64,000 bases of DNA from DASZBX01 sp035943635 (GCA_035943635.1 DASZBX010000057.1:62001-126000), one strand, 5' to 3'; counted from the first letter of the stretch, positions 27,453 to 36,212 are shown. The notes: generated by a model not told the origin, from the letters alone. Program-made: numbers and translations.

Positions 27453-27605
27453 GTGGGGGCCGCTCCAGTTCGCCGCCGGTCTGGTGGCCGCGGCACTACC
27501 TCAGATTACGGACCCCGGCCCGGTCCAACAAGCGGGGCAAATCAGACCGGGCCCGGGACCTGGCGACGCCGCCGCGACGCCGGGCCGACGCCGGTTCGAC
27601 GTCGG

Positions 27606-27648
27606 CCCGGCCGCCGCGGCGGCCGGGTGGTGAGTCAGCGGTGACTCA
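27606..27648 (-). terminator. Tandem hairpins at the 3' end of the GH130 gene
   Basis: TGAGTCA-gcgg-TGACTCA (27631-27648) overlaps the GH130 stop codon. Next to it, cccggccgccg cggcggccggg (27606-27627) is a perfect 22-bp palindrome. No T-run follows, so termination is likely but not certain. Confidence 0.5.
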
Positions 27649-29343
27649 GCTGGTGATGGCGATGTCGTCGACATAGCCGCGGTAACCGCCGCTGCCGCCG
27701 GGCTCGTCGAAGCCGAGGTCGATCCGGGAGATGGTCTTGCCGGACACCTTGGCGCCGATGGTGGACGTCACGTGGTCCCACTGGTCCAGCGGCAGATGGC
27801 CGCATTGGGAGGCCGGATGCAGGCGGTTGCCGTTCTCGTCGACCGCCCCCGAGTTCCGCAGGGCCGTGCCGTCGGTGAAGATCAGATCCAGGGCCACGCA
27901 ACTGCTGGTGCCACCGGTCACCCCGGTACGGCTGGAGCTCTGTGGATAGATCCAGTAGGAGAGCGTCGTGCCGGAGCTGACCGTGATCGGTGAGGCGGAC
28001 AAGTCGAAGACCTGTGTATACGCGTAGTCGGTCGCGGCGCCGTTGGCGGATCCCGAGTACATCAGCGATTCGGTGCCGGTGTGCGCGGTCTCGGCCCGCA
28101 GGCTGGTTTCGGGGGCGGTCAGACTGTATCCGGGGAAGCCGCCGACGTTCGCCGTCCCTCCGCTGGATGCCGCGCTGGTATCGACCTGGTCCACCCAGTC
28201 GGGCAATCGTTGACCGGTTTCGAAGCTGGTCGAACTGAAGGGCGCCTCCGGGGCGGAGCGCAGCTGCGCGGTCGCGAGGGCGACGACCGTGTCACCGGCG
28301 CCGTAGTACATGTACCACTGGCCGTTGTAGTACGTGATCGAGTTCATGAACACGCAGTTCTTGGTCTGGCCGTTGAGTTCGTAGGACGTGGTCGGGCTGA
28401 GTGTGGCGTCGGTGAGCTGGCCGATCTGCTGCGTCAGATTCGAGCCGGAGAATTCGACCTCGCTGATGCCGTAGTACCACTTGCCCTGCGCCATCAGCGT
28501 CCCGGACACGAACATCAGCACATTGTTGTTGGCCGGCGCGCCCTTGACGGTCTGGTAGTCGGTCACCGTCACGCAGATCTCATAAGGCTGATAGTTCGAG
28601 GGGAAGTGCAGGTTGATCGACGCGTTGCCCGACCAGTGGATCATGTCGGTCGAGTAGGTGATGCCCTCGCCGCCGTGCGACTGCTCGCCGAAGTACATGA
28701 CGTATTTACCGTTGACCAGGACCGGCGTGTCGGACGGGTCGGTCAGCACGGCGGCGTCCTTGTTGTCGGTCACCACCGGGCCGAGCTGGGTCCAGTGCAC
28801 CAGGTCGGTCGACGTGGCCTCGTCGATGTCGACGCTCCCGCCGGCCACGCCGGTGAAGAAGCTGTAGTAGGTGCCGTCGAGCTCGTACAGCCGCGGGTCC
28901 TCGATCCCGCCGGTCTCACTCGGCAGGGTGCCGCTGATCACCGGGTTGCTCGCGGAGCGGGTGAACGTGGTGCCGTTGGTGCTGGTCGCGTATCCGACGG
29001 CTGAGACTCCCTTGGAGTCCTGGCCCCGGTAGAGCATCTGGAAGGTGCCGTTGCGCACCACCACGCCGGGGTTGAACACGTCGTTGGACTCGAAACCGGT
29101 GCCCTGCGCGGTGAGCAGCGGGTTCTGCGCGGCCCGGGTGAACGGGCCGATCGCCCAGTTCGGCAGGTTCGAGGAGGTGTAGTCGGCCTGGGCCGGGCCG
29201 GCCGTGACGACCACCGCGGCGATCAGCCCGGCGGCGGCCAGGGCGAAGGCGACCAGGCCGCGAAGGAGGGTGCCCAGAAGGCTGGGCCGGGGGCGCCGGG
29301 CGGGTGGCGGGGTACCCCGCGGGGTGAGTCGTGAGAGGTGCAT
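27646..29343 (-). CDS. Secreted GH130-type beta-mannoside phosphorylase/hydrolase-like protein
   Basis: A 565-residue secreted protein. A signal peptide covers ~1-53 (RRPRPSLLGTLLRGLVAFALAAAG in part, cut after AQA). Residues ~55-370 form a five-bladed propeller with FNPGVVVRNGTFQMLYR, GIEDPRLYELDGTYY (the DPR segment typical of GH130) and MYFGEQSHGGEGI. A C-terminal beta-sandwich (~375-565) looks like a carbohydrate-binding module. GH130 enzymes cleave beta-mannosides, by phosphorolysis or hydrolysis; outside the cell hydrolysis is more likely. GH43 is an alternative fold relative. The start is ATG 29343 with AGGAGAA upstream. The palindrome at 29456 is shared with the GH92 gene. Confidence 0.75.
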   Translation of the reverse strand: MHLSRLTPRGTPPPARRPRPSLLGTLLRGLVAFALAAAGLIAAVVVTAGPAQADYTSSNLPNWAIGPFTRAAQNPLLTAQGTGFESNDVFNPGVVVRNGTFQMLYRGQDSKGVSAVGYATSTNGTTFTRSASNPVISGTLPSETGGIEDPRLYELDGTYYSFFTGVAGGSVDIDEATSTDLVHWTQLGPVVTDNKDAAVLTDPSDTPVLVNGKYVMYFGEQSHGGEGITYSTDMIHWSGNASINLHFPSNYQPYEICVTVTDYQTVKGAPANNNVLMFVSGTLMAQGKWYYGISEVEFSGSNLTQQIGQLTDATLSPTTSYELNGQTKNCVFMNSITYYNGQWYMYYGAGDTVVALATAQLRSAPEAPFSSTSFETGQRLPDWVDQVDTSAASSGGTANVGGFPGYSLTAPETSLRAETAHTGTESLMYSGSANGAATDYAYTQVFDLSASPITVSSGTTLSYWIYPQSSSRTGVTGGTSSCVALDLIFTDGTALRNSGAVDENGNRLHPASQCGHLPLDQWDHVTSTIGAKVSGKTISRIDLGFDEPGGSGGYRGYVDDIAITS

Positions 29344-29455
29344 GGAGCCGTTCTCCTATCTCGAGGACGAGATGAGGTCGATGCGGCGGCGATGCGTCGG
29401 TGGCGGAGCCTTCGGGCCGGGATCGACGGACGTGGGCGCGCGACCAGGGCTGAAT

Positions 29456-29467
29456 GACAACGTTGTC
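29456..29467. promoter_or_regulatory. LacI-type operator GACAACGTTGTC (GH130)
   Basis: A perfect 12-bp palindrome with central CG, 113 bp upstream of the GH130 start. The identical sequence lies upstream of the GH92 mannosidase (40500-40511). Form and length match LacI-family operators. A second palindrome, TATCCGGATA, lies at 29477-29486. Confidence 0.7.
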
Positions 29468-29545
29468 GCACTCCTGTATCCGGATACTGGCACCGCGCAC
29501 GGAGGTCGTCAATCATCGACGGTACGACGAGTTCGAAGGTTTCCT

Positions 29546-29570
29546 GATTGGGCGTCGGCGACTTGGGTAC
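29546..29570 (+). promoter_or_regulatory. SigB-type stress promoter of the YeaQ/GlsB-like gene
   Basis: GATTG, 14-bp spacer, GGGTAC fits the Streptomyces SigB-class consensus GNNTN(14-16)GGGTA(C/T). It lies about 98 bp before the start of the gene at 29669 on the same strand. Confidence 0.5.
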
Positions 29571-29668
29571 CCGGAAGAGCCAACGTATCGCCGCAAGACC
29601 CACCAAGCAGGACTATGCCGCTAAAAGTGGCAGAGGCCTACGAAACGACCACTAGCTCAGGAGTAGAC

Positions 29669-29941
29669 ATGGGCATCATCGCCTGGATCGTCCTCGGAAT
29701 CATCGTCGGCGCGATCGCCGAGCACCTGATCAGCGGCCGTGAATCGCACGGCATCATCATCACCTGCCTGATCGGTGTCGTCGGCGCCGTGCTCGGCGGC
29801 TGGCTGGCCACCAAGCTCTTCCACATCCACAGCCTGCAGGGCTTCTTCAACATCTCGACCTGGATCACCGCGATAGTCGGGGCGGTCGTCCTGCTGGGCG
29901 CCCTGCACCTGGTCGAAGGCAACCGCAGCGTCCGTCGGTGA
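29669..29941 (+). CDS. GlsB/YeaQ/YmgE-family small membrane protein
   Basis: A 90-residue protein with three hydrophobic helices and the family signatures (IAWIVLGIIVGAIAEHL; GIIITCLIGVVGAVLGGWLA; WITAIVGAVVLLGALHL). The family (transglycosylase-associated) is general-stress induced in many bacteria; its biochemical role is unclear. The start is ATG 29669 with CAGGAG 8 nt upstream; the frame is open further upstream but without support. A SigB-type promoter lies upstream. Confidence 0.92.
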   Translation: MGIIAWIVLGIIVGAIAEHLISGRESHGIIITCLIGVVGAVLGGWLATKLFHIHSLQGFFNISTWITAIVGAVVLLGALHLVEGNRSVRR

Positions 29942-29952
29942 CCCGGGGGGCA

Positions 29953-30291
29953 CTACCCGGCGAGCGCGGCGGACATGTCGTCGTAGATCTCGATCAGGTC
30001 TTCAGTGCCGCTGAGCTCGAACACCCGCCGCACCGCGGGCTGGGGCGCCGCCAGTCTGAACCTGGCGCCCTCGTCCGCGGCGCGGGCGACTGCGTGCAGC
30101 AGGATCCGCAGTCCGGTGGAATCCATGAACACCAGGTCCGACGCGTCCAGCACGACCAGGGCGCCCGGGCTGATCAACGGGGCCAGCCGGGCCAGGAAGC
30201 CGTCGCCCTCGGGCAGGTCGAGTTCTCCGCTGATGGCCACGACGAAGCGTGCCGGAGCGTGCTCACGGACGTCGACGGAGAATCTGTCCAC
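29953..30291 (-). CDS. STAS-domain anti-sigma factor antagonist
   Basis: A 112-residue single STAS domain of the SpoIIAA/RsbV type: FVVAISGELDLPEGDGF, then LVVLDASDLVFMDSTGLRILL with the Ser that is normally phosphorylated (DST), and a C-terminal VFELSGTEDLIEIYDD. GTG 30291 is preferred over the upstream ATG 30324 because AGAAGG sits 9 nt ahead of it and the upstream codons are an Arg run. It would bind an anti-sigma kinase when dephosphorylated, possibly by the PP2C phosphatase at 26163. It converges with the YeaQ-like gene. Confidence 0.9.
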   Translation of the reverse strand: MDRFSVDVREHAPARFVVAISGELDLPEGDGFLARLAPLISPGALVVLDASDLVFMDSTGLRILLHAVARAADEGARFRLAAPQPAVRRVFELSGTEDLIEIYDDMSAALAG

Positions 30292-30336
30292 CTCAGCGCA
30301 CCTTCTTCGTCTTCGCGTCCTCACGTGGCCGCGTTC

Positions 30337-30353
30337 ACCGCTACTGTAGCGGT
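30337..30353. promoter_or_regulatory. 17-bp palindrome upstream of the STAS gene
   Basis: ACCGCTAC-T-GTAGCGGT is a perfect inverted repeat with a one-base centre, between the divergent STAS and response-regulator genes. It is 46 bp before the STAS start. Likely an operator; the binder is unknown. Confidence 0.5.
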
Positions 30354-30571
30354 CGGCTCAACCAGAACCTAGCGTCCATTCCCGTCCCACGGATCCCGTG
30401 GGTGTTCGCCGCGGACCGTGCGCCGGTCCGCCGCCTGCGCGGGGCAGGCGCGAGCCGCCCTGTACGCGCCGCGGCCCGGCCGCCTACAATGGCTTGCCAG
30501 CCCCACAACCCAGGGCGGCTCGCCCGCAGCTCACCCTGTCGGCCGCACCTCTCCCTACCGGAGGCCCGACG

Positions 30572-31054
30572 ATGAACCGCGCAGCCCGAGACCCGTTCGC
30601 CCGCCCCGCACACGCCGCCACCGGCCCGCTCGGCGCCCCCGGCGCCCGCACGATCCTGCTGGTGGAGGACGACGAGGCCGACGCGCTGCTGATCCGCGAG
30701 GCGCTGGACCAGGCCGGCTGCGAACGCACCGTGACCCAGGTCGGCGACGGGATCGAGGCGCTGGCCCACCTGCGCGACCCGGCCCGGCCCCGGCCGGATC
30801 TGATCGTGCTGGACCTGAACATGCCGCGGATGGGCGGCCGGGAGCTGCTGGGCATCCTGAAGGCGGACGAGTCGCTGCGGCTGGTGCCCACGGTCGTGCT
30901 GACCTCCTCCAAGGCCCCGGACGACATCGCCGCCGCCTACGCCCGGCACGCCAACGCCTTCGTGACCAAGCCGATCGACCTCGAGGACTTCAACGTGGCC
31001 GTGCGCGGCATCGACGCGTTCTTCCTGGACATCGCCAGCGGCGTCGAGTCGTAG
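30572..31054 (+). CDS. Single-domain response regulator (CheY/Rcp1-like)
   Basis: A 160-residue protein with a ~25-residue lead-in and one receiver domain. The acidic pocket is E32-D33-D34 (LLVEDDEADALL), the phospho-acceptor D81 (LIVLDLNMPRMGG), the switch Thr/Ser in VVLTSSKAP and Lys in FVTKPID. There is no output domain. This sequence style (LNMPRMGGRELL; Rcp1-like) usually pairs with CHASE3 or phytochrome-type kinases, and such a kinase follows 83 bp downstream. ATG 30572 has GGAGG upstream. Confidence 0.92.
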   Translation: MNRAARDPFARPAHAATGPLGAPGARTILLVEDDEADALLIREALDQAGCERTVTQVGDGIEALAHLRDPARPRPDLIVLDLNMPRMGGRELLGILKADESLRLVPTVVLTSSKAPDDIAAAYARHANAFVTKPIDLEDFNVAVRGIDAFFLDIASGVES

Positions 31055-31137
31055 CCGTCACCGCAGGTGCCTTTAGGCTGTGCCCGAATAAGTAGGCGCC
31101 GTCGCCCGACATGCGCTTGGGTTGGACGGAGGATGCA

Positions 31138-32817
31138 GTGTCAGCAGGTGTGGTGGCCGGACCGGTCCGGCGGTCCGCGCGGCCGAGGGCCGAGGCCGTG
31201 AGCGTGGACGTGCGCCGGCGCCGAGGCCCGGGCGGCCGCCGCGGGTGGACGACGCGCACCTGGCTGACGGTCGGCATGTGCGTCGCGCTGACCGTGCTGC
31301 TGGCGCTCAGCGCGTTGGCGGTGTGGCTGTTCGTGCACAACACCCGGATCAGCGACCAGCTGATCGGCCGCAGCTTCCCGGCCCAGATCGCGGCCTCGCG
31401 GCTGGAGACGGCGATGGTCAACCAGGAGACCGGGATCCGCGGCTACGGCCTGACCGGCCAGACCGATTTCCTCCAGCCGTACCAGACGGGCCTGACCGAC
31501 GAGCAGCAGTCGATCGCGACCCTGCGCCCGCTGATCGGCGACGACCCGCAGGCGCAGGCCGACCTGGCGCTCGTCCTGGCCCGGATCCACACCTGGCAGA
31601 CCGACACCGCCGACCCGATCGCGGCCTGGCCGCCCGGCAAGCCCTCGCCGCTGGCCGCCCAGGAGGCGGACGCGGGCAAGAACCAGTTCGACGCACTGCG
31701 CGGTGCGATGACCGCCCAGCAGCAGAACCTCAAGGCGGCCGGCGCCGCGGACGAGGCGGCGATCCAGCAGACCAGGCACCTGCGGACGTGGGTGTTCAGC
31801 GGGATCGGCCTGGTGATCCTGGCCATGTGCGCCCTGGTGTTCGTCGGGCTGCGGCGCGGGATCACCCGGCCGTTGGAACTGCTCTCGCGGGATGTGCGGA
31901 AGGTGGCCGACGGCGCGTTCGACCACCCGGTCACGGCGTACGGCCCGGCGGACCTGCGGGCGCTGAGCGAGGACGTCGAGGCCATGCGCACAAAGCTGGC
32001 GACCAGCCTGGCCGAGAGCGCACAGTCCCGCGTGTTGTTGGCGAACCAGGCAGATGATCTGCGGCGATCGAACAACGAGCTGGAACAGTTCGCGTATGTC
32101 GCCTCGCATGACTTGCAGGAGCCGCTGCGTAAGGTGGCCAGCTTTTGCCAGTTGCTTCAGCGGCGGTATGGCGGGCAGCTTGATGAGCGGGCTGATCAGT
32201 ACATCAAGTTTGCTGTTGATGGTGCGCATCGGATGCAGACGTTGATCAATGATCTGCTGGCTTTCTCGCGGGTCGGGCGGGTGCTGGCGTCACATCAGAC
32301 GGTCGATCTGGAGGCGACGCTGGCCGGGGTGGTCGACGGGTTGAGCGTGGCGATCGAGGAGTCCGGGGCTGTCATCACGCATGATCCGTTGCCGCAGGTT
32401 GAGGGGGAGCCTGGGCAGTTGGACATGCTGTTGCACAACCTGATCGGTAATGCGGTGAAGTTCAGGCGGCCGGGGGAGCACCCGCATGTGCATGTCGAGG
32501 CCGTGCGGGACGGCGCGATGTGGCGGCTGGCCGTCAGCGACGACGGGATCGGGATCGAGCCTGAGTATGGTGAGAAGATCTTCGTCATCTTCCAGCGGCT
32601 GCACAGCCGGGAGGCTTATCCCGGGACCGGGATCGGGCTGGCCATGTGTAAGAAGATCGTCGAGTTCCATGGCGGGACTATCGCCGTCGACCCCGACCAT
32701 GCGCCTGGTACGCGATTCGTGTTCACGCTGCCGGCTGAGCAGGGCGAGACGGAATCGGAGGGCGTGGTCGGGGACGACGGCGTGGGCTTGGGCGAGGCGG
32801 GTCCGGTAGCCGGCTAG
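31138..32817 (+). CDS. CHASE3-HAMP sensor histidine kinase
   Basis: A 559-residue membrane kinase: membrane helix ~41-67, CHASE3-like extracytoplasmic helical domain ~70-215 (ETGIRGYGLTGQTDFLQPY), second helix ~217-238, HAMP ~239-290, HisKA with H324 in ASHDLQEPLRK, and HATPase with NLIGNAVKF, DDGIGI and GTGIGLAMCKKI. GTG 31138 is chosen because GGAGG lies 5 nt upstream. It probably phosphorylates the regulator encoded just before it. From about 32040, at the HAMP/HisKA boundary, codon third positions become clearly less GC-rich. Its stop overlaps the convergent mycosin stop by 4 bp. Confidence 0.93.
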   Translation: MSAGVVAGPVRRSARPRAEAVSVDVRRRRGPGGRRGWTTRTWLTVGMCVALTVLLALSALAVWLFVHNTRISDQLIGRSFPAQIAASRLETAMVNQETGIRGYGLTGQTDFLQPYQTGLTDEQQSIATLRPLIGDDPQAQADLALVLARIHTWQTDTADPIAAWPPGKPSPLAAQEADAGKNQFDALRGAMTAQQQNLKAAGAADEAAIQQTRHLRTWVFSGIGLVILAMCALVFVGLRRGITRPLELLSRDVRKVADGAFDHPVTAYGPADLRALSEDVEAMRTKLATSLAESAQSRVLLANQADDLRRSNNELEQFAYVASHDLQEPLRKVASFCQLLQRRYGGQLDERADQYIKFAVDGAHRMQTLINDLLAFSRVGRVLASHQTVDLEATLAGVVDGLSVAIEESGAVITHDPLPQVEGEPGQLDMLLHNLIGNAVKFRRPGEHPHVHVEAVRDGAMWRLAVSDDGIGIEPEYGEKIFVIFQRLHSREAYPGTGIGLAMCKKIVEFHGGTIAVDPDHAPGTRFVFTLPAEQGETESEGVVGDDGVGLGEAGPVAG

Positions 32818-33956
32818 GGGCGATCGGCCTGGCGGCGGGTCCGGAGGACCAGGACGATGATGATCAAGACGAGTGCGACCGCGGCGATTGCGAAGTAGAG
32901 GCCGGTGTTCGAGGACCCGCTGGTTGTCCCGGGGTCTTGGGCGACGGTGGGTGCGGAGGGGCCGTTGCGCGGCTGGGTGGTCGGGGCGGCTTTGGGCAGG
33001 AGCGGGTTCGCGGTCTGGGCGGGCTCGGCTGCCTGGAGGGCGGCCAAGGGGTTGACGACGCCGTAGCCGTAGCTGTCGGAACGTTGCCCGGCGGACTGGC
33101 CCGGGCCCGGCTTGGCCGTGGTGATCAGGTCGCTGATCACCTGGCCGGCCGTCCAGGTCGGGTGGAGGGAACGGATCAGCGCGGCCGCGGCGGAGACGTA
33201 GGCGGTCGAGATCGAGGTGCCATTGCTCGGTCCGGTTAGGCCGGTCTCATTTTCCACGTCGACGCTCACGCCCGGAGCCGTAAGACTCACCTGCGAGCCA
33301 GTGTTCGAATCCGGCCACACGGCGCCGCTCTGGTCAGTTGCGCCGACTGCGACGACACCGGGATAGGCCGCGGGGTAATCCACCTGAGCCGTCCCGTCGT
33401 TGCCGCTCCCCGCGATCACGACGATGTTGGCGCTCTCTGCCGCAGCGATCGCGGCGGCGATGGTCGGATAAGGCGTGGTGCTGATCTTCTGGGAGAAGTT
33501 GATCACCTGGACATGGTTGGCGACGGCGAAGTCGATCGCCGCGACGACCGAGGCCGGAAACAGAATCTGGCCGGTCGTGTCCTTGACCGGCAAGATTTTC
33601 GCACCGGGTGCCAGGCCGCTCAGGCTCGTACCGTCGCCGGCGATGAGGGCTGCGATGCCGGTACCGTGGCCGTCCAGATCGGACTGGCCGTTTCCTGAAC
33701 TGGACGAACTGGTGGAGAAGTCTGCGCCGGGAAGCAGCGCGCTGGACAGATCGGGGACAGACTGCACGCCCGAGTCGATGACTGCGACGGTGACCCCGGT
33801 GCCCGTACTGATGGCGGAGACCTGACTCGACTGGAGGTAAGTCAGAGCCCATTGGCTGCTCTGGGCCTGTGCGGAAGGAGCAATGATCAGGGACATGCCC
33901 AGGACCGTCGCCGCTGTCAGTATCGCCACGGCGGTTCGAGGGTAGTGATGGGTCAC
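32814..33956 (-). CDS. mycP: Mycosin-type subtilisin-like protease (S8) of the T7SS
   Basis: A 380-residue protease of the kind that stabilises or processes T7SS machinery and substrates. Signal peptide ~1-32, catalytic Asp61 (VTVAVIDSGV), His97 (DLDGHGTG) and Ser near 246 (NGTSISTAY), a Pro/Ala/Thr linker, and a C-terminal membrane anchor ~352-371 followed by RTRRQ. This is the normal mycosin layout. GTG 33956 overlaps the preceding stop by 4 bp (GTGA), so the pair is translationally coupled. It lies about 23 kb from the T7SS ATPase. GC3 is lower than in the flanking genes. Confidence 0.93.
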   Translation of the reverse strand: MTHHYPRTAVAILTAATVLGMSLIIAPSAQAQSSQWALTYLQSSQVSAISTGTGVTVAVIDSGVQSVPDLSSALLPGADFSTSSSSSGNGQSDLDGHGTGIAALIAGDGTSLSGLAPGAKILPVKDTTGQILFPASVVAAIDFAVANHVQVINFSQKISTTPYPTIAAAIAAAESANIVVIAGSGNDGTAQVDYPAAYPGVVAVGATDQSGAVWPDSNTGSQVSLTAPGVSVDVENETGLTGPSNGTSISTAYVSAAAALIRSLHPTWTAGQVISDLITTAKPGPGQSAGQRSDSYGYGVVNPLAALQAAEPAQTANPLLPKAAPTTQPRNGPSAPTVAQDPGTTSGSSNTGLYFAIAAVALVLIIIVLVLRTRRQADRP

Positions 33957-35413
33957 CAGGGGCCTTCCAGCTCGGATCTGTTGTTGTTCGCCTTCTGCGT
34001 TGCTTCCCGGATGCGTTGCCATCCAGTCTGGTATGCCTCGATCGGGTTGCCGTCCTGATCCGTCGCACCTTCATACACCGAACTGGGCTGTGGTAGTTGC
34101 CAGTCCTCTTCTTCGGTGTCAAAGAACTGCCCGCGGGTGAGCCGTGAAGAGCGACGGCCCGACTCCCCGTCTCCACTGTCGCCGCCGCTCGCCCTGCCCA
34201 TGCCGCCGCCCATGCCACCCATCATCGGCATGCCCGAGGAAGTGCCACGACTGCCGTCGTCGGTGAGGACACCGGGTGTTTCGGATGTCTCAGAGGAGGA
34301 TGAGGAACCGGTACCGGCTTGACCGAAGCCCGGAGCGCCGTCGAACGGCTTGACCGTTACTGTGCCATCGGAGATCCCGGAGCCGGTCCCGAGACCGCGG
34401 CTGGTGGCACCGGATCGGATGGTGTCCTCGAACCCGCCCTTCGGGGGAATGGGAGTGTTGCCAGCGCCGTCAGAGTCTCCAGTGAAGACGCCGACAGACG
34501 GGTTGCCAATTGCAGTTCCGGACCCGCCGCCCGGCACGATCCCACTCGGATTGCCTCCAATGACCGGAGCGGTCGGAACTGTCGGAGCCGTCGGCGGGGG
34601 AAAAGAGAGTGTGGGTGCCCCACCCTGCAATGAGGTCGTGCCACCTCCGCTGAGAGCGATCCCACCCGAACCGGGCGTCGAGATAGGAGCTGATGAACCT
34701 GCGCTGCTGCTGCCGTGTACAGCCGGTACATGCACAGACCCAGTCTTCTTGGGCGAGTTCGTGGGTGTTGGGCCCAGGTTGAACGCTGTGTTGTTGACCT
34801 GAGGGCCTGTGTCGATCTGTGGCTGGGCGACCGCGGTGAAGTACGTCTGCGCCGTGCTATAGGACGAAGCCAGCTCGTTGAGCGCGTCGGCGGCTTGCTG
34901 ACGAACCTTCAGATTCTGCGTGACAGCGTCCTGGTGCGCCTGGAACGGGTTGAAGGCAGTGGTAGAACCAGTGAGCGGGGGAGAGGTGAGTGCATTCACC
35001 TGCTGATCCGTGAGCAGCGGGACCGGTTTTTCCATCGGAATTCCCTGCGAGGGATCCGGTACATTGCCGGGCTGGTGGTTGGGGCCAAGAACCGTCTGGA
35101 TGAAGGACCCCATCCCGGACGACGTGTAGCTGAGCCCGATCATCACCTGCTGAATAGTGTCCGCCGTCGCGGTGTGCAGGTTGGCTGTCGTGGTGAACTT
35201 CTCCTGCGCCGCCTGAGCCGCGGCCCCCTGCCAGGCCTGCAGCAACTTATTCTGCCCGGCCGTAGTACTCGCCGCTGCATTCTGCAGTACCGACTGCGCG
35301 GCCGCATACCCCTGGATCTGGCTGTCGATGGCTTTCGGATCCATGCTGGCCGCCATCGAGCGCACCCAGGCCACGCCGCCGTTGTTCGCCACATCCGCGG
35401 CGGTGTACGTCAT
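33953..35413 (-). CDS. PPE/WXG-like T7SS substrate with Gly/Pro/Ser-rich tail
   Basis: A 486-residue protein. The first ~180 residues are long helices with a WxG turn (LLQAWQGAAAQAAQEKF) near residue 60, resembling PPE or WXG100-type domains. A Pro/Gly/Ser/Thr-rich middle (~210-400) follows, with a Gly/Met patch (GMPMMGGMGGGMG). The C-terminal ~60 residues are again ordered (YQTGWQRIREATQK). No signal peptide is seen. It is between the EspC-like gene and the mycosin gene, with which it is coupled, so a secreted substrate or structural partner is likely. Confidence 0.8.
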   Translation of the reverse strand: MTYTAADVANNGGVAWVRSMAASMDPKAIDSQIQGYAAAQSVLQNAAASTTAGQNKLLQAWQGAAAQAAQEKFTTTANLHTATADTIQQVMIGLSYTSSGMGSFIQTVLGPNHQPGNVPDPSQGIPMEKPVPLLTDQQVNALTSPPLTGSTTAFNPFQAHQDAVTQNLKVRQQAADALNELASSYSTAQTYFTAVAQPQIDTGPQVNNTAFNLGPTPTNSPKKTGSVHVPAVHGSSSAGSSAPISTPGSGGIALSGGGTTSLQGGAPTLSFPPPTAPTVPTAPVIGGNPSGIVPGGGSGTAIGNPSVGVFTGDSDGAGNTPIPPKGGFEDTIRSGATSRGLGTGSGISDGTVTVKPFDGAPGFGQAGTGSSSSSETSETPGVLTDDGSRGTSSGMPMMGGMGGGMGRASGGDSGDGESGRRSSRLTRGQFFDTEEEDWQLPQPSSVYEGATDQDGNPIEAYQTGWQRIREATQKANNNRSELEGPW

Positions 35414-35433
35414 CTAGATCCCCTCCGCTCTGG

Positions 35434-35850
35434 TCAGGTGCCGTTGGCAACATTGGTGATGTGCACGCCGAGGTCAGCCTCGACCTGGGCATACGCCGTG
35501 TGGGTCGCGTTCAAGCCGTCGCCGAGGTTCCCGTTCGCCGTGACACACTGCTGGATCAGAGCCCAGATCGCTGCCTGAGCCTGCCCGTGCGCATGGTCGG
35601 TCGCGGCCGCTTCGGGCAGGCCGGCGAACGGGCCGAAGTTCGACAGGAACACGCTGCCGTGCTCCGACACGGTCTGCCGGTTGTACGCGGCGGCGTCCTG
35701 CCGGCTCATGCTGGACGCGGTCTGGATGTGGAACTGCTGCGCCGAGAGCGGCGCGGTGGAGCTGGTCGGGTCCAGGTCCTGGGCCTGGAGCTGGTTGATC
35801 TGGCCGCGGACCGTCTCCAGGTCGTCCAGGCTCACGTAGAAGCTCGACAT
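35434..35850 (-). CDS. ESX secretion-associated small helical protein (EspC/DUF2580-like)
   Basis: A 138-residue helical protein (FYVSLDDLETVRGQINQLQAQ; GLNATHTAYAQVEADLGVHI) of the size of EspC/DUF2580-type type VII targets. It is the first gene of the leftward trio with the PPE-like and mycosin genes, 20 bp before the next start. Three in-frame ATGs exist (35892, 35868, 35850). ATG 35850 has GGGGAG 10 nt upstream and is preferred; ATG 35868 is possible. The family assignment rests on pattern and context rather than a diagnostic motif. Confidence 0.72.
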   Translation of the reverse strand: MSSFYVSLDDLETVRGQINQLQAQDLDPTSSTAPLSAQQFHIQTASSMSRQDAAAYNRQTVSEHGSVFLSNFGPFAGLPEAAATDHAHGQAQAAIWALIQQCVTANGNLGDGLNATHTAYAQVEADLGVHITNVANGT

Positions 35851-36212
35851 CTCCCCATATCTCCCCATTATCGTCTCGCACGCGTGTCCCACCCCTGACG
35901 CCGAGCGGGCACCAGTGCATCAGGGTACACATATCGGCGGCGAGATGCCAGGTTTGTCGGTGTCGCTGGCGTGTCCTGGCCGCACGTTCTGCGCCGATCT
36001 GACGGTCCGTCCGACGCCGGTTCCTGCGCCGACCTGGCGGCCTCGGGGGCGGAGAAAAATATTCGGCCCAAGTTGCTATTCGTAGCAATCCGATTGCGCT
36101 GTGTCTACGAATGCCTCTCGCCTGACGGGTGTCCCACCTCCGTGCCCGGATTCTTCGCGGAGGTCGGAAGGCCCGGCCGGGCGCTGCCGACCGTCTACGT
36201 TGGAAGGGCCCC
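35851..36212. other. Divergent intergenic region, T7SS trio / BldN-like sigma gene
   Basis: About 360 bp with an unusually AT-rich patch (36050-36115). It contains TTGCTA-ttcg-TAGCAA (36073-36088), a perfect 6-bp hairpin with a TTCG tetraloop. This could be an RNA hairpin in the sigma leader or an operator. No gene is visible. Confidence 0.45.
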
